From: JAPLST01 sp964397565
GTDB lineage: Bacteria; Auribacterota; UBA3054; JAPLST01
Length of the DNA stretch: 64,000 nt
Assembly: GCA_964397565.1 (NCBI GenBank)
Contig: CAYNJC010000007.1
Location: 62,001-126,000, forward strand
Direction of reading: 5' to 3'
The notes beneath the pieces are model-generated. The model searched no databases. It was not told the DNA's origin and was given only the letters and a program-made list of their open reading frames with translations. How positions within the stretch are numbered: the stretch's first letter is position 1; each line of letters starts with the position of its first letter. The position numbers and the translations under genes were made by a program. Positions 47,831 to 57,023 of the stretch are shown here, one piece after another.

Positions 47831-50800
47831 TCACAAATCCGTCTGGCGCGGCATCCGTGCGCGGACAATGACTGGATGCAGTGTGGCGGCGGGCAGTGTG
47901 TGACGCTGCAGGATGCTGTGGCGGGCGGTTCGCGCGCTGGGTGTGTCGGCGCGGACGTCGGCGGTCCACTGGTCAGAACGCAGAACAATATGAGGCACAG
48001 CGGCAAGCAGCTCGGCGTCGGTCATGCCGGTGACGGCGTGCAGTGCGGCAAGTGAAGTGACCGGTCGGGCGGCGACAACCGCGGCGGCACGCGCGCGCGG
48101 CCAATGCAGCGCGGTAACCATCGTGTCGACATCGGCCGTGTTCACATTGAGGGCACCCATGCGACGTGGCGTGGGCACCCATGCGACGTCAAAAAAACGC
48201 ACGTGCGGACGTGGCACATCCAACAAATCAATGCGCACGAGCAGCGTGGTGCTGCCGGGTGTGACCTGCACGGTCGGCGTGAGCCAGCGCATGGCAACAC
48301 ATGAATTGGTTGCCGTACTGCGCCAGACCGCCGGGCTGGGATCGAAGATGCTGATGACGGCGCGGCAGGGCGCGCGCGCCTCGCTGCGCATGCTGAGTGC
48401 CAGTTCGTCCACGAGACCAGCGGGCACGCGTACCCGCACGAAGCCGCTGCCGGCTGCGCGCGCCAGCATGACCGGTGTGCCTGCGGCCGTGACGAACTCG
48501 ACCATGCCGGCCCGCCTTGCCATGCCGGTGGCGGCATTTGCGCCAGGCAACAAGCGGCGGTGCGGGAACCCGCGCGGGTCGAGATCAAGACAATGCGCGC
48601 AAGTATTGATGACGCGAAAGCGCTCATTGCTGACGGCCCAGTGCGGGAAACGAACATAAAGGTTATCGCACTCAGCTGGTTGCCAGTTCCATGCATAATT
48701 GACTAGTCCGCGCGGTGTCAACCGCGTATCGTTGACCTGCAACTGCAGTATGCCTTCGGGTGCAAGCTGGGTGCCGGAGAGTGGCAGATAGGCGCAGTGC
48801 AGCGCCTCGCAGAGATTCCATGCCGGCGCACCATCGTGCGCGTCGGCGCCGGCGTCGGTCAGGTACGCGTGCAGTGCGGCCATCGTGTCGAATGCTTTGT
48901 TTGGCACGGCGGGACGCGGCAGGGCTGGAACAGACACTACGGCCGGGCTGCATGCCGGCACAGACGCCGCGCAGCGCTGGTCGGCGTCGAGCAGCAGCGT
49001 TCGCAGACTGGCGCTGCCGGGGGCATCCAGTGGTTCAAGCGTCGTACAACGGGCAAGCCACGCGGCCAACTCGCGTGAGAGCAGTGGCACACTGATCGTG
49101 AGCGTGCGCGCGTCGTTGGTGACGACCGCAAAGGCGGGCGAACAGCGCAACAAGCGGTGCGGCAACGTGGCCGCATACGCATCCGGCGGCAGAAGCCGCA
49201 CAAAGCGTTGGCACAACTCACCGGGCAGGAACGGCGCGCCATCCACCACAATGGTATGCTGTTGCATTTGGGAATCATGGTCTACGGGGCCCGGCGCGCG
49301 TGCCCGGATCGCGCGACTGGCGTCGAGCACAAACACGTCGCAATCACTCTGGGCGGGTGATCCTGCATCGAGCGAAAAGGCTTGCTGCAAGGCAAATGCG
49401 TGCGTGGGTGAGGTGAAGGCCGCGGCGCCGTCGCGGCGCTGGGTAATGCGCCCCAACCATTGGGTGCGCTGGTCTGCATCGCATCCAGCCCATGACCAGC
49501 CACGCACGTCAATGGGTGTCGCCGAACGATTGTCCCACGCGCACAGTGCCGTCGGCGTGCTGTCATCCGCAGGCGCATCCTCGGGCATGGCCCGCAGCTC
49601 CACGCCGAAGACGGCGCACGGCGCGGCGTGCGCCGGCACGCGCAGCGCGATGATCAGCACGCCCTCGCGGCCGTGCGCGGCCGGCAGCGGGCACTGGCTG
49701 GCCCCGTCGAATAACAATGCCCGGCCGTTGCGCAGCGTTACCGGTTGATACGCGCTGCCGTTGAGCACTTCCACCACGCCGCTCTGACGCCCGCGCGGGT
49801 CGCCAACCAGTTCGACCAGATAGCGACCATCGCGCCGCAATCCGCGCACCACAATGGCATCGCACACATAATACGGTTTGGCACTGCTGTGCGATTCCAA
49901 CGGCACAATGCGCGTGGCCGGCGCACACAGCAGGCCTGGCGTTGTTTCTGATTTCACCTCGTTGGGCACCAGCGGATCATGCGTCACCGTCCAGCCATGC
50001 CAACCGTACTGGCAAAGATCACCACTGGCCTTGGCCACAAACTGGGTGCTGAACAGGTCGCCGAATAGCGGCACGCACGCGAAGGTCATGTCATCGCCAC
50101 TGGCATAGTTGGCCTCGACCAGCAACCATTCTTCCGCGTCGGCACGACACGTGTTCTGGGCAATAACGGCCTTGATGACCGCGCCGCGCCACATGTTGCT
50201 GACGCCAAATTGATTCACTGCGCCGGGGGCCAGCGTGTTGAGTGCCGTTTGGTACTGCCGCTCCAGTGTGCGCCGACCGTATTGCTTGGTAAGGGTGACC
50301 GTGGCACGGGCGCGCGTGGCCGTGGTGCGCGGCGCGACCGGATAGAAATGCACATCGCTGTTCCAGCCCGACCAGCCGCGCGCGAGACGGCCGACATGGA
50401 TGCTGGCGTTGGTGGCCCGGCAGGCAAATGCGACCGCATGGAACAGCGGAGCCTGTGGCCATGCCTGCAAGGAAAGCCCTTCGTCACCCGCGACGCCGGC
50501 AACGGTGCTGAGCGCGTGATCGTCGTCGCTGGCGTCCATCAACGCGGCCACTGTTGCCGCCGCAACACGGTGGGGCGCCGCGCGCAACACAGGCGCAAGG
50601 TGCGCGGCGGCCGCGGGCGTCAAGGCATTGACCGGATCCGGCGCGCAGACCTGCCCGGACTGCCAGTACCACACCGGCTGCTCCGCCGCGCCGACCAGTG
50701 TGGTGATGCGGGCAGTCGCCGTGTCGGCGGGCCGTTGCGCGCAGACATCCTGCAAGCGCACATGATACACACCAACCGTTGTGCCATCGTGGGCTTGGAC

Positions 50801-51079
50801 CGTGCGCGTCATGCGGACATTCTGCAGTGGCGCTTGGACATCTTGATCGCAGGCCAGTCGCGCGCGGGCCTCTTCTTCCGCCGCCAGCAACAGCAAATCG
50901 TGCTGCAACGCCTGCACGCCATGCGTGGCCTGCACGCTCAACATGCTCAAGTATGTGCAGAGGATGGCGGCACATGCAACCACGAGCGCCATTATGATGA
51001 CACTCATCACCAGGGCCGCGCCGTGGGGCGGCCGAGCCTTTTGCCGCCCCGGGTCAGTTAGTCCAACGCTGGCGCACAT
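47831..51079 (-). CDS. Giant GspK-like minor pseudopilin
   Basis: A 1082-residue protein. After a short basic tip (GRQKARPPHG) comes a prepilin-type hydrophobic helix (AALVMSVIIMALVVACAAIL, ~22-45), as in GspK, then a very long exported part with Cys-rich beta regions, and near the C-terminus (~1005-1060) the GspK/ComEA-type helix-hairpin-helix MGALNVNTADVDTMVTALHW. GspK, the tip of the type II secretion pseudopilus, is normally ~300-350 residues, so this is about three times larger, apparently through insertions. No other T2SS gene is adjacent. Its start overlaps the upstream PEP-CTERM gene by 26 bp, so the pair is co-translated. Confidence 0.65.
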   Translation of the reverse strand: MCASVGLTDPGRQKARPPHGAALVMSVIIMALVVACAAILCTYLSMLSVQATHGVQALQHDLLLLAAEEEARARLACDQDVQAPLQNVRMTRTVQAHDGTTVGVYHVRLQDVCAQRPADTATARITTLVGAAEQPVWYWQSGQVCAPDPVNALTPAAAAHLAPVLRAAPHRVAAATVAALMDASDDDHALSTVAGVAGDEGLSLQAWPQAPLFHAVAFACRATNASIHVGRLARGWSGWNSDVHFYPVAPRTTATRARATVTLTKQYGRRTLERQYQTALNTLAPGAVNQFGVSNMWRGAVIKAVIAQNTCRADAEEWLLVEANYASGDDMTFACVPLFGDLFSTQFVAKASGDLCQYGWHGWTVTHDPLVPNEVKSETTPGLLCAPATRIVPLESHSSAKPYYVCDAIVVRGLRRDGRYLVELVGDPRGRQSGVVEVLNGSAYQPVTLRNGRALLFDGASQCPLPAAHGREGVLIIALRVPAHAAPCAVFGVELRAMPEDAPADDSTPTALCAWDNRSATPIDVRGWSWAGCDADQRTQWLGRITQRRDGAAAFTSPTHAFALQQAFSLDAGSPAQSDCDVFVLDASRAIRARAPGPVDHDSQMQQHTIVVDGAPFLPGELCQRFVRLLPPDAYAATLPHRLLRCSPAFAVVTNDARTLTISVPLLSRELAAWLARCTTLEPLDAPGSASLRTLLLDADQRCAASVPACSPAVVSVPALPRPAVPNKAFDTMAALHAYLTDAGADAHDGAPAWNLCEALHCAYLPLSGTQLAPEGILQLQVNDTRLTPRGLVNYAWNWQPAECDNLYVRFPHWAVSNERFRVINTCAHCLDLDPRGFPHRRLLPGANAATGMARRAGMVEFVTAAGTPVMLARAAGSGFVRVRVPAGLVDELALSMRSEARAPCRAVISIFDPSPAVWRSTATNSCVAMRWLTPTVQVTPGSTTLLVRIDLLDVPRPHVRFFDVAWVPTPRRMGALNVNTADVDTMVTALHWPRARAAAVVAARPVTSLAALHAVTGMTDAELLAAVPHIVLRSDQWTADVRADTPSARTARHSILQRHTLPAATLHPVIVRARMPRQTDL

Positions 51080-52004
51080 GGATAATAATGCCTAGCGCAG
51101 TGACGGTTATGAAGCCCAGCGGCTCGGGGATAATCTCATCGGGCGTGGTGGCAAACCAGCATTCACCAAACAAGGTGGTATTGCTGTTCACATGGGCCGG
51201 ATTCGTGCTATACAAAATGTGCGACTTGAGCATCTGAACGAACAGCAGATAGCGCGCATCCGCCGGCACGCGCGGCGCGATTTCACGCAACACATACGTC
51301 TCAAAATTGTTGGTGTAGTAGCCGCTCGGATCTGTGATGTCCGTCGCCGCCAACCCGCCGTTGGTCAACTGCGCCACGGGGATGATACAGCCCAGGCAGT
51401 CTTTGTACACCTCCGTGTGCTGCACCCCGGGCGTCTGGGCGAACGAGTCCGCACTAAACGACAAATACCAATTGCAGGCGTCGCTACTGTGCCACACACC
51501 CGTGTTGCCGAGGCCGTCCAAACCGAAGTAACTATTGGTAACCACAAAGAGAGAATTGGTGGTGACCAGATAGCTGTAGGACATTTGTGCCGTAGACGTG
51601 TTGTTGGCCTTGCTGCCGACAGTGTAAAAGTCTTTGACATCAACCGCCCACGTGTCGGGCGTCGCTTCCGCGAATGCCAGGGATACGTAGCCGGTCAGCG
51701 AATTCGCGCTTTCATAGCCGCCATGCGCCAAGCCGGAGAGACCGACCCGATCATTAAACTTATGGCTGAACGCGCCGAAGAAATTATAGCCCGCGGCGTC
51801 TTTGTCGTCGGGGGTGAACAGCAGCCAGTCGCTGTCAAGCGTCGTGTAGACGCCGTCATTGGTGTTGTTGTACGAGGGCTTCAGCCCCACGGCGGTCGGC
51901 AGATTAGTCCAGTCGTTGGTCCAGATCATCATGGTGAAGGTGACGTCTGCCAAGCAGACACATGCGGCGCAGCACAGCACCATAAAAAACGCTATAGCTT
52001 TCAT
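51054..52004 (-). CDS. PEP-CTERM-sorted secreted protein
   Basis: A 316-residue protein with signal peptide MKAIAFFMVLCCAACVCLA and a C-terminal sorting tail: IIPEPLGFITVTALGIII then a basic end (HVRQRWTN). This is the PEP-CTERM pattern recognised by exosortase. The mature part is Asn/Thr/Tyr-rich and beta-like, with no known domain. GGAG precedes the ATG at 52004. Its stop overlaps the start of the GspK-like gene, suggesting that surface protein and pilin-like protein are made together. Confidence 0.8.
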   Translation of the reverse strand: MKAIAFFMVLCCAACVCLADVTFTMMIWTNDWTNLPTAVGLKPSYNNTNDGVYTTLDSDWLLFTPDDKDAAGYNFFGAFSHKFNDRVGLSGLAHGGYESANSLTGYVSLAFAEATPDTWAVDVKDFYTVGSKANNTSTAQMSYSYLVTTNSLFVVTNSYFGLDGLGNTGVWHSSDACNWYLSFSADSFAQTPGVQHTEVYKDCLGCIIPVAQLTNGGLAATDITDPSGYYTNNFETYVLREIAPRVPADARYLLFVQMLKSHILYSTNPAHVNSNTTLFGECWFATTPDEIIPEPLGFITVTALGIIIHVRQRWTN

Positions 52005-52065
52005 GTGAAGCTCCACGAAGATGAGTAACAGTTGTGCCGACGAGGCTCGTGCACACCAGCACTTC

Positions 52066-52094
52066 ACTATAGCAAATGAAGCTGGAAAATGCAA
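52066..52094 (-). promoter_or_regulatory. Promoter of the PEP-CTERM / GspK-like operon
   Basis: On the minus strand: TTGCAT (52094-52089), 17 bp, TATAGT (52071-52066), ~60 nt before the ATG. It is back to back with the promoter of the FeS membrane gene, whose -35 begins 13 bp away. Confidence 0.65.
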
Positions 52095-52106
52095 TTCCGG
52101 TCTTGT

Positions 52107-52135
52107 TTGACATACCCTCACGAAGCGTGTATCAT
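52107..52135 (+). promoter_or_regulatory. Promoter of the membrane FeS gene (leaderless geometry)
   Basis: TTGACA (52107-52112), 17 bp, TATCAT (52130-52135), 7 nt, ATG at 52143. No Shine-Dalgarno. Confidence 0.7.
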
Positions 52136-52142
52136 TTTGGCC

Positions 52143-53495
52143 ATGAATCTGATTGCCCGTGGTCCGTTGCGCTCGCTGCTACGGTCGCGTTTCTTTCCAC
52201 GTCTTTTGCAGGCGGCGACAGTATGTGCGCTGTTCGGTATCGTCGCGCTGGGGTGGCGACAGTATCCACCTGCGCGCAGCTACGGCTTGCTCTACGAACA
52301 GAGTGAGATCGTCAATTTCCTCTTGTGGGGGCTGTGGTGGCCGCTCCTGATCTGGATTATTGTGCTCTTTGGGCGGCTCTGGTGTTCGGTCTGTCCGCTC
52401 GAAATGATTGCCGCGGGCGGCGCCCGCCTCGGTGCCATGGCGGGACTGCGCCCAGGGCGGCGTGGCCCCTGGTTGCAGGCTGGTTGGGTGCTCTTTGCGA
52501 GCTACTTCACAGTGCAAGCTCTTCATGCCGGCAGCTATCAATTGCGCGTGCCGCACTACACGGCGCTCTTCTTGATTACCCTCGTCGGGCTGGCACTGCT
52601 CGTGGGCACGCGCTATCAGGACCGCACGTTCTGTCATGCGTTCTGTCCGGCGGCGCTGACCCTTAGCCTGTACGGGCGCGGCGCCGTTCTCGCCGTGCGG
52701 CCCACCGGCGGGAAAAGCGCGCCGGTGCCAGCGTCACAGCCCGCGGTCTGTCCCAGCGGGTTGGACCCCCTGCACCTCACTGCCAACACGGATTGCCTTA
52801 TGTGCGGGCAGTGCATCAAGGCCCTCGGGCCGGAAAAAGTCGGCCTGATTCTGCAACCACCGTTTCCCCCGAGTGATCCTCGGCCACCGCACGCATCCTG
52901 GCCGGCGACGCTGTTCGTCATGACGACCTGTGGCTTTGTTGCCAAACGGCTGTTCTGCCAAACACCGCACGCAGTCGAGCAAGCCTTTCTCTGGCCCATC
53001 AACTGGGCCGTCGGGACGTTTGGCGCCTCGTGGCGCGGGCTCGCCTCCGTAACGTGGCTGCTGCTCATGTTTCCCCTGCTCCTCTGGCTGTTGCTTGGAA
53101 CACTCACATGGATTGTCGGCGGCGCGAGCGGGCTTCGCGATGCCTGGCGCCGCCTCGCACTGCCCGCGATCGTGATCATGGCCGGAGCAGACATGGCAAA
53201 AGCAATGTATAAGGTTTCATCGCGCGCACGCTTCCTTCCGCACGTGCTCGACGACCCACATGGCTGGGTCACGACAAGTGCCATTGGCAACGGCCAGATG
53301 GCCATGCCTGTTTCTTGGATGTCGCTGACAACTATCGCGCTTGTCAGTTGCGGTTTAGTGGTCCTGGCACTCGTTTTTGGGGTACGCGAGGCGCGCCTCG
53401 CTGCGCCCACATCCTACCTGCGCCGCTGCCCTGCGCTCCTGCTCTTTGCGGCGCTCTTTCTAGGTCCGCTGCTACTCATGGCTTGGCAAGGATAG
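52143..53495 (+). CDS. Membrane-bound 4Fe-4S protein (NapH/NosR-like)
   Basis: A 450-residue polytopic membrane protein. It has the paired CxxCP motifs of the Fer4_5 family: GRLWCSVCPLE and FCHAFCPAALTL, on either side of membrane segments, and a third cluster-type motif CLMCGQCIKALGPEKV. About eight hydrophobic segments follow in total. NapH/NosR/RdxA-type proteins pass electrons from quinol across the membrane to periplasmic reductases. No partner reductase is adjacent, so the pathway is unknown. The start at 52143 is fixed by the promoter. Confidence 0.8.
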   Translation: MNLIARGPLRSLLRSRFFPRLLQAATVCALFGIVALGWRQYPPARSYGLLYEQSEIVNFLLWGLWWPLLIWIIVLFGRLWCSVCPLEMIAAGGARLGAMAGLRPGRRGPWLQAGWVLFASYFTVQALHAGSYQLRVPHYTALFLITLVGLALLVGTRYQDRTFCHAFCPAALTLSLYGRGAVLAVRPTGGKSAPVPASQPAVCPSGLDPLHLTANTDCLMCGQCIKALGPEKVGLILQPPFPPSDPRPPHASWPATLFVMTTCGFVAKRLFCQTPHAVEQAFLWPINWAVGTFGASWRGLASVTWLLLMFPLLLWLLLGTLTWIVGGASGLRDAWRRLALPAIVIMAGADMAKAMYKVSSRARFLPHVLDDPHGWVTTSAIGNGQMAMPVSWMSLTTIALVSCGLVVLALVFGVREARLAAPTSYLRRCPALLLFAALFLGPLLLMAWQG

Positions 53496-53521
53496 ATGAT
53501 TTCAGGAAACTGCGGTGCCGC

Positions 53522-53719
53522 TTTGCAGTGTCCTTGCCGCCCGCGGTGAGGGCGGTTTCTGCAGCCGCGGTCATCCACGCCGTTGGCGGGATCCACGCCG
53601 TTGGCGGGATCCACGCCGTTGGCGGGATCCACGCCGATGGCGGGACTAGCCAAGCCAGCTCCAAGCAGGCGCCCGCGGCCACAATTGGCATGGCACCAAG
53701 TAAGCGCATTCATTAGTAA
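53522..53719. repeat. Compound intergenic repeat: inverted MITE core, 18-bp tandem repeat and one 17-bp end
   Basis: 53522-53573 is an inverted copy of the core of the element at 2047-2175. It is followed by four 18-bp units (ATCCACGCCGTTGGCGGG, 53573-53644) and a block resembling 2258-2292. The 17-bp end AGCGCATTCATTAGTAA (53703-53719) directly abuts the stop codon of the subtilase gene. The opposite 17-bp end is absent, so this copy is rearranged. Confidence 0.75.
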
Positions 53720-56700
53720 CTAACGCTGCGTGCCGCGCCGGCGCAGACGCCACAGGACGCCGAGGCAGAGCAGCGGCAGGGCGACGGGCTCGGGCACGAC
53801 CAGCGCGACCGTAATGCTCTTGCTGGTTTGCAGCGGATCATCATGCGCGAGCGAAACCGCCGCGGTATAGACGCCGTCGGTCAGGTCCACGCCGCTGCCG
53901 TAACACGTAATGAGCGCTTGTGCGCCGGCCGCGATCGTGCCATTGGTGGGCGCGAACCACAGCCACGCATTGGCATCGGGCGGCGTGATGCGAACCGCCA
54001 GGGTGTTGGCCAGATACACCTGGTTATACGCCAGTTGTAGTGCCGGGCCGGCGCTGGATGCCTGCAAGCCGATGGTGCAGGATTTCAGGGTGCCGACCAC
54101 TGAACGATATTGATACAGCAAATGTCCGTCGGCGAAGATGACGATTTGAAATGTCTGTGTCTCGCTGCTGGCGCCGTAGCGCGGGACGCTGAGCCAAGAC
54201 ACGATGGCATTGGTGGGCGTGGTCAGATACTTCACGGCGCCACCGCTGCCCGGATCCAGATCATCCCAGAACGCGGCGAGGAGCGGGTCGGGTGTAAGAC
54301 TGGTCGGCAGGGTCGTGTTGTCGGCGGGCACGCCGCCGGCAGCCAAGGCGACGCAGCCGTTGGCGGCAATCTCGAAGTGCGAAAAAGTCTGGCCGTAGAG
54401 CGTGAACGAGAAGCCGAGCGGGATCATGCTGGACACGGCATCGTCCAGCAACGGCACGGTGGTGCCGGACGTGGCGATGTCAAACCAAGCGAAGGTAGGC
54501 CCGCCCGTTTGAAAACTGGTCCGTGCTGCATAGTTGCCGGCGAGCGTTTTGGCGAGTGTATACGTGAGGGGTGCCGTGCCGGTGTTGTTGATGATCAGCG
54601 GGGCCGAATTGGTCTCGCCCGCCGCAGTGTAAATGGTCACATTGGTCTGCGGGAGTTGCAGGTGCGGGGCGGATAGCGGCGCATCCTCGCGCAGCACCAG
54701 CGCATAGGGCTGTGGCCCGTTCGGCACATTGTAGCCGTGAATCACGATCGTGTAGGTGCCGCTGCTGGTCGCCGGTATGTCAATGCCTTCCACATTGTTC
54801 AGGTGATCCACCGTGCCGGGCCCGTTGGGGTAGAGCCATTCGCCCTCCGGGGTCTGCACCGTCAAATCCAAGTCGTTGACCAGTTTGATGCCGGCGCCGG
54901 CGGTGGCAGGATAGTCGGTCCAAGCCAGCGTGATGCAGAGTTTGCTGTTGGTGGATGCCACAAACTGCATTATCGTGCTGGTGCTGGTGGTTGCACTGAA
55001 CGCGTCATACAGGACACTCGTGCGGCCGTCGGCAGGATAGAGCGTATCAGCCAGATTCACCTGGCCCCAGCCCTCGACGTTATTGGGCCGGGCGCCGCTG
55101 CGAATCTCACGGGTCGGGCCGGTGCCGTACTGGCCGGGCGAGAGCGACCGTGCGCCATTGACCAGCAGCGCTTTCAGCAGTGCGGCGCTGGGGTTGGCGA
55201 TGCCACGCCGTTCGATCAGGTACTGGCGTGCCAGGCCGGCGGCACCCGCGGTCAGCGGCGTTGCCATGCTCGTGCCACCCATGTACACATAAAAACTGTT
55301 ATACACGCCCCAACCGGTGCCCGCGCCAACCGCGCGCGAGCGACATGAAATAATGTCCGTGCCGGGCGCGACGATGTCGGGTTTGACGCGCGAGTCGCTG
55401 CACGGGCCACGGCTCGAAAACGCCGCAATGCCTTGATGCACGCCGTCATATGGGCGCGAAATGTAGTCGCTCTTGATCGGATTGGCCGGATAATCTGCAG
55501 GCCAGGCGTCGTACCAGGTATAGCTCGAATACCCGCCGCTAGTGCGCTGGGTCTCAGCCGCGCCGACGGTCAGCACATTCTTGGCCGTGCCGGGCGAGTC
55601 CACCGAATAGGGATCAATGGTCCCGTTGCCCGTGCTGTCTATGCCTTCGTTCCCGGCGGCGAAGACCAGCAACATATCCTTGTAATTCCACATGAACTGG
55701 TCGGCTTGGCGCGCGGAAGTGTCGTAGGCGCCGTCGGTCGCCGAGCCCCAGCTATCCGAATGAATGCGCGCGCCATTGGTGTAGGTTTGATAAAACAGCA
55801 CATTCAAATCGGAGGGCAGGCCACTGAGCGATCCGGACGCATCCATGACGGATTGCATGACCAGTTGCGCCTCGTAAGCGCAGCCGCGGAACTGCCCGCC
55901 GGAGGCAGAGCCGTTGCCCAGCACCGAGCCGCACGTGTGCGTGCCATGGCCGTTCGGGTCGCTCCAACTCGCCCGTGCGCGCGCAAAGGCGATCTTCACC
56001 CGATTGGTGAAGTCGGGATGCAACGCGCTGGTGTTGACGCCGGTGTCCAAACCGGTGTCGCAGACGGCAATGACTTGCCCTTTGCCCGTCAACCCGTAAT
56101 TGGTCCAGACGGTCTGCACATTCATGCGCGGCGTTTGGACCGCGATGTTGTTCAGCAGCTTCGGCGGCACATACGGCTCGATCCAGGTCACCTCGGCCCG
56201 CGCCGCCAGCGGCACAAGGGCGGTCTGATTGACCACGGCGCGCACCAGCCCGTCATACTCGTTGGCGGTGGCAACGACGGTGCCGCCGCTCACCGCAATT
56301 GCGGCACAGACATCGGCAACATCCTCGCGCGCCAAGGTCTGCACCACGATCTCGCACTGGTTGCTGGCGCCCGCTGCCCGCTGGCGCAGCCGGCGCGGAT
56401 TCTGCAAGCCCAGTGAGAGCTTGTACGCCGGCGCATACGCGCCAATCCAGGCCACATCCGGCAACGCCGCCACCGCGGCCAGCGCTGCCGGCGTCAGCTC
56501 CACCAGAAACGCGTTGTCCGGCATATAGCCGCGCAAGACCCCGCCAGCTTGCTGCACCTGCTCTTTCCAGGACGCAACAATTGGCCCGCGCGCTTGCACC
56601 AGGTACGCGGCAGTGCCGCGGCGTGTCGGCACTGCTTGGTGCGCCGGCTGGTCTGGCACGCGCGGTAGCAACTGCGGGTCAAGCGTGGCGTGTTCGAGAT

Positions 56701-56818
56701 GAATCAGTGCGGCCGAGGCAACGCTGCCACTGGCTGCACACAACCAGAAGGTCAAGAGGACAGTGTAGAGCAAGCGGTGTGCGCATGCATACGCGGGCAA
56801 AGTGTTCTTATAATTCAT
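53720..56818 (-). CDS. PEP-CTERM-anchored subtilisin-like serine protease (S8)
   Basis: A 1032-residue exported protease. Signal peptide at ~10-36 (LLYTVLLTFWLCAASGSVAS A). The S8 triad is complete: VIAVCDTGLD (Asp), NGHGTHTCGS (His) and YMGGTSMATP (Ser), with the oxyanion Asn in VFAAGNEG. A P-domain-like beta region (ITLAWTDYPATAGAGIKLVN) and a further beta domain follow, and the protein ends VVPEPVALPLLCLGVLWRLR-RRGTQR, a PEP-CTERM tail. It is therefore likely sorted to the envelope by exosortase. The start at 56818 (MNYKN) is fixed by the promoter; a longer frame exists but is not supported. Confidence 0.9.
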   Translation of the reverse strand: MNYKNTLPAYACAHRLLYTVLLTFWLCAASGSVASAALIHLEHATLDPQLLPRVPDQPAHQAVPTRRGTAAYLVQARGPIVASWKEQVQQAGGVLRGYMPDNAFLVELTPAALAAVAALPDVAWIGAYAPAYKLSLGLQNPRRLRQRAAGASNQCEIVVQTLAREDVADVCAAIAVSGGTVVATANEYDGLVRAVVNQTALVPLAARAEVTWIEPYVPPKLLNNIAVQTPRMNVQTVWTNYGLTGKGQVIAVCDTGLDTGVNTSALHPDFTNRVKIAFARARASWSDPNGHGTHTCGSVLGNGSASGGQFRGCAYEAQLVMQSVMDASGSLSGLPSDLNVLFYQTYTNGARIHSDSWGSATDGAYDTSARQADQFMWNYKDMLLVFAAGNEGIDSTGNGTIDPYSVDSPGTAKNVLTVGAAETQRTSGGYSSYTWYDAWPADYPANPIKSDYISRPYDGVHQGIAAFSSRGPCSDSRVKPDIVAPGTDIISCRSRAVGAGTGWGVYNSFYVYMGGTSMATPLTAGAAGLARQYLIERRGIANPSAALLKALLVNGARSLSPGQYGTGPTREIRSGARPNNVEGWGQVNLADTLYPADGRTSVLYDAFSATTSTSTIMQFVASTNSKLCITLAWTDYPATAGAGIKLVNDLDLTVQTPEGEWLYPNGPGTVDHLNNVEGIDIPATSSGTYTIVIHGYNVPNGPQPYALVLREDAPLSAPHLQLPQTNVTIYTAAGETNSAPLIINNTGTAPLTYTLAKTLAGNYAARTSFQTGGPTFAWFDIATSGTTVPLLDDAVSSMIPLGFSFTLYGQTFSHFEIAANGCVALAAGGVPADNTTLPTSLTPDPLLAAFWDDLDPGSGGAVKYLTTPTNAIVSWLSVPRYGASSETQTFQIVIFADGHLLYQYRSVVGTLKSCTIGLQASSAGPALQLAYNQVYLANTLAVRITPPDANAWLWFAPTNGTIAAGAQALITCYGSGVDLTDGVYTAAVSLAHDDPLQTSKSITVALVVPEPVALPLLCLGVLWRLRRRGTQR

Positions 56819-56824
56819 ACGTGT

Positions 56825-56853
56825 AGTATAGCATGAAATGGGGGGTGATGCAA
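56825..56853 (-). promoter_or_regulatory. Promoter of the subtilase gene (leaderless geometry)
   Basis: On the minus strand: TTGCAT (56853-56848), 17 bp, TATACT (56830-56825), 6 nt, ATG at 56818. Nearly identical in layout to the MmeI-like promoter at 31859. Confidence 0.7.
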
Positions 56854-56980
56854 GGCCACGCGGGCCGCTGCTTTGCCTATAGACACTGGCCCGAGACGTT
56901 GGCTTTCGTGCGCTCGCTCCCACTACGCTCGCGTTCCATTCTGCTGCCGTCGGCAACGGTGGGCAAGCCCACTTTCACAA

Positions 56981-57009
56981 TTGACACTGCCAACCATTCC
57001 TGCTATGCT
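56981..57009 (+). promoter_or_regulatory. Promoter of the MFS/CYTH pair
   Basis: TTGACA (56981-56986), 17 bp, TATGCT (57004-57009), 14 nt before the ATG at 57024, giving a leader of about 7 nt. Confidence 0.7.
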
Positions 57010-57023
57010 ACTACCGCACTACT

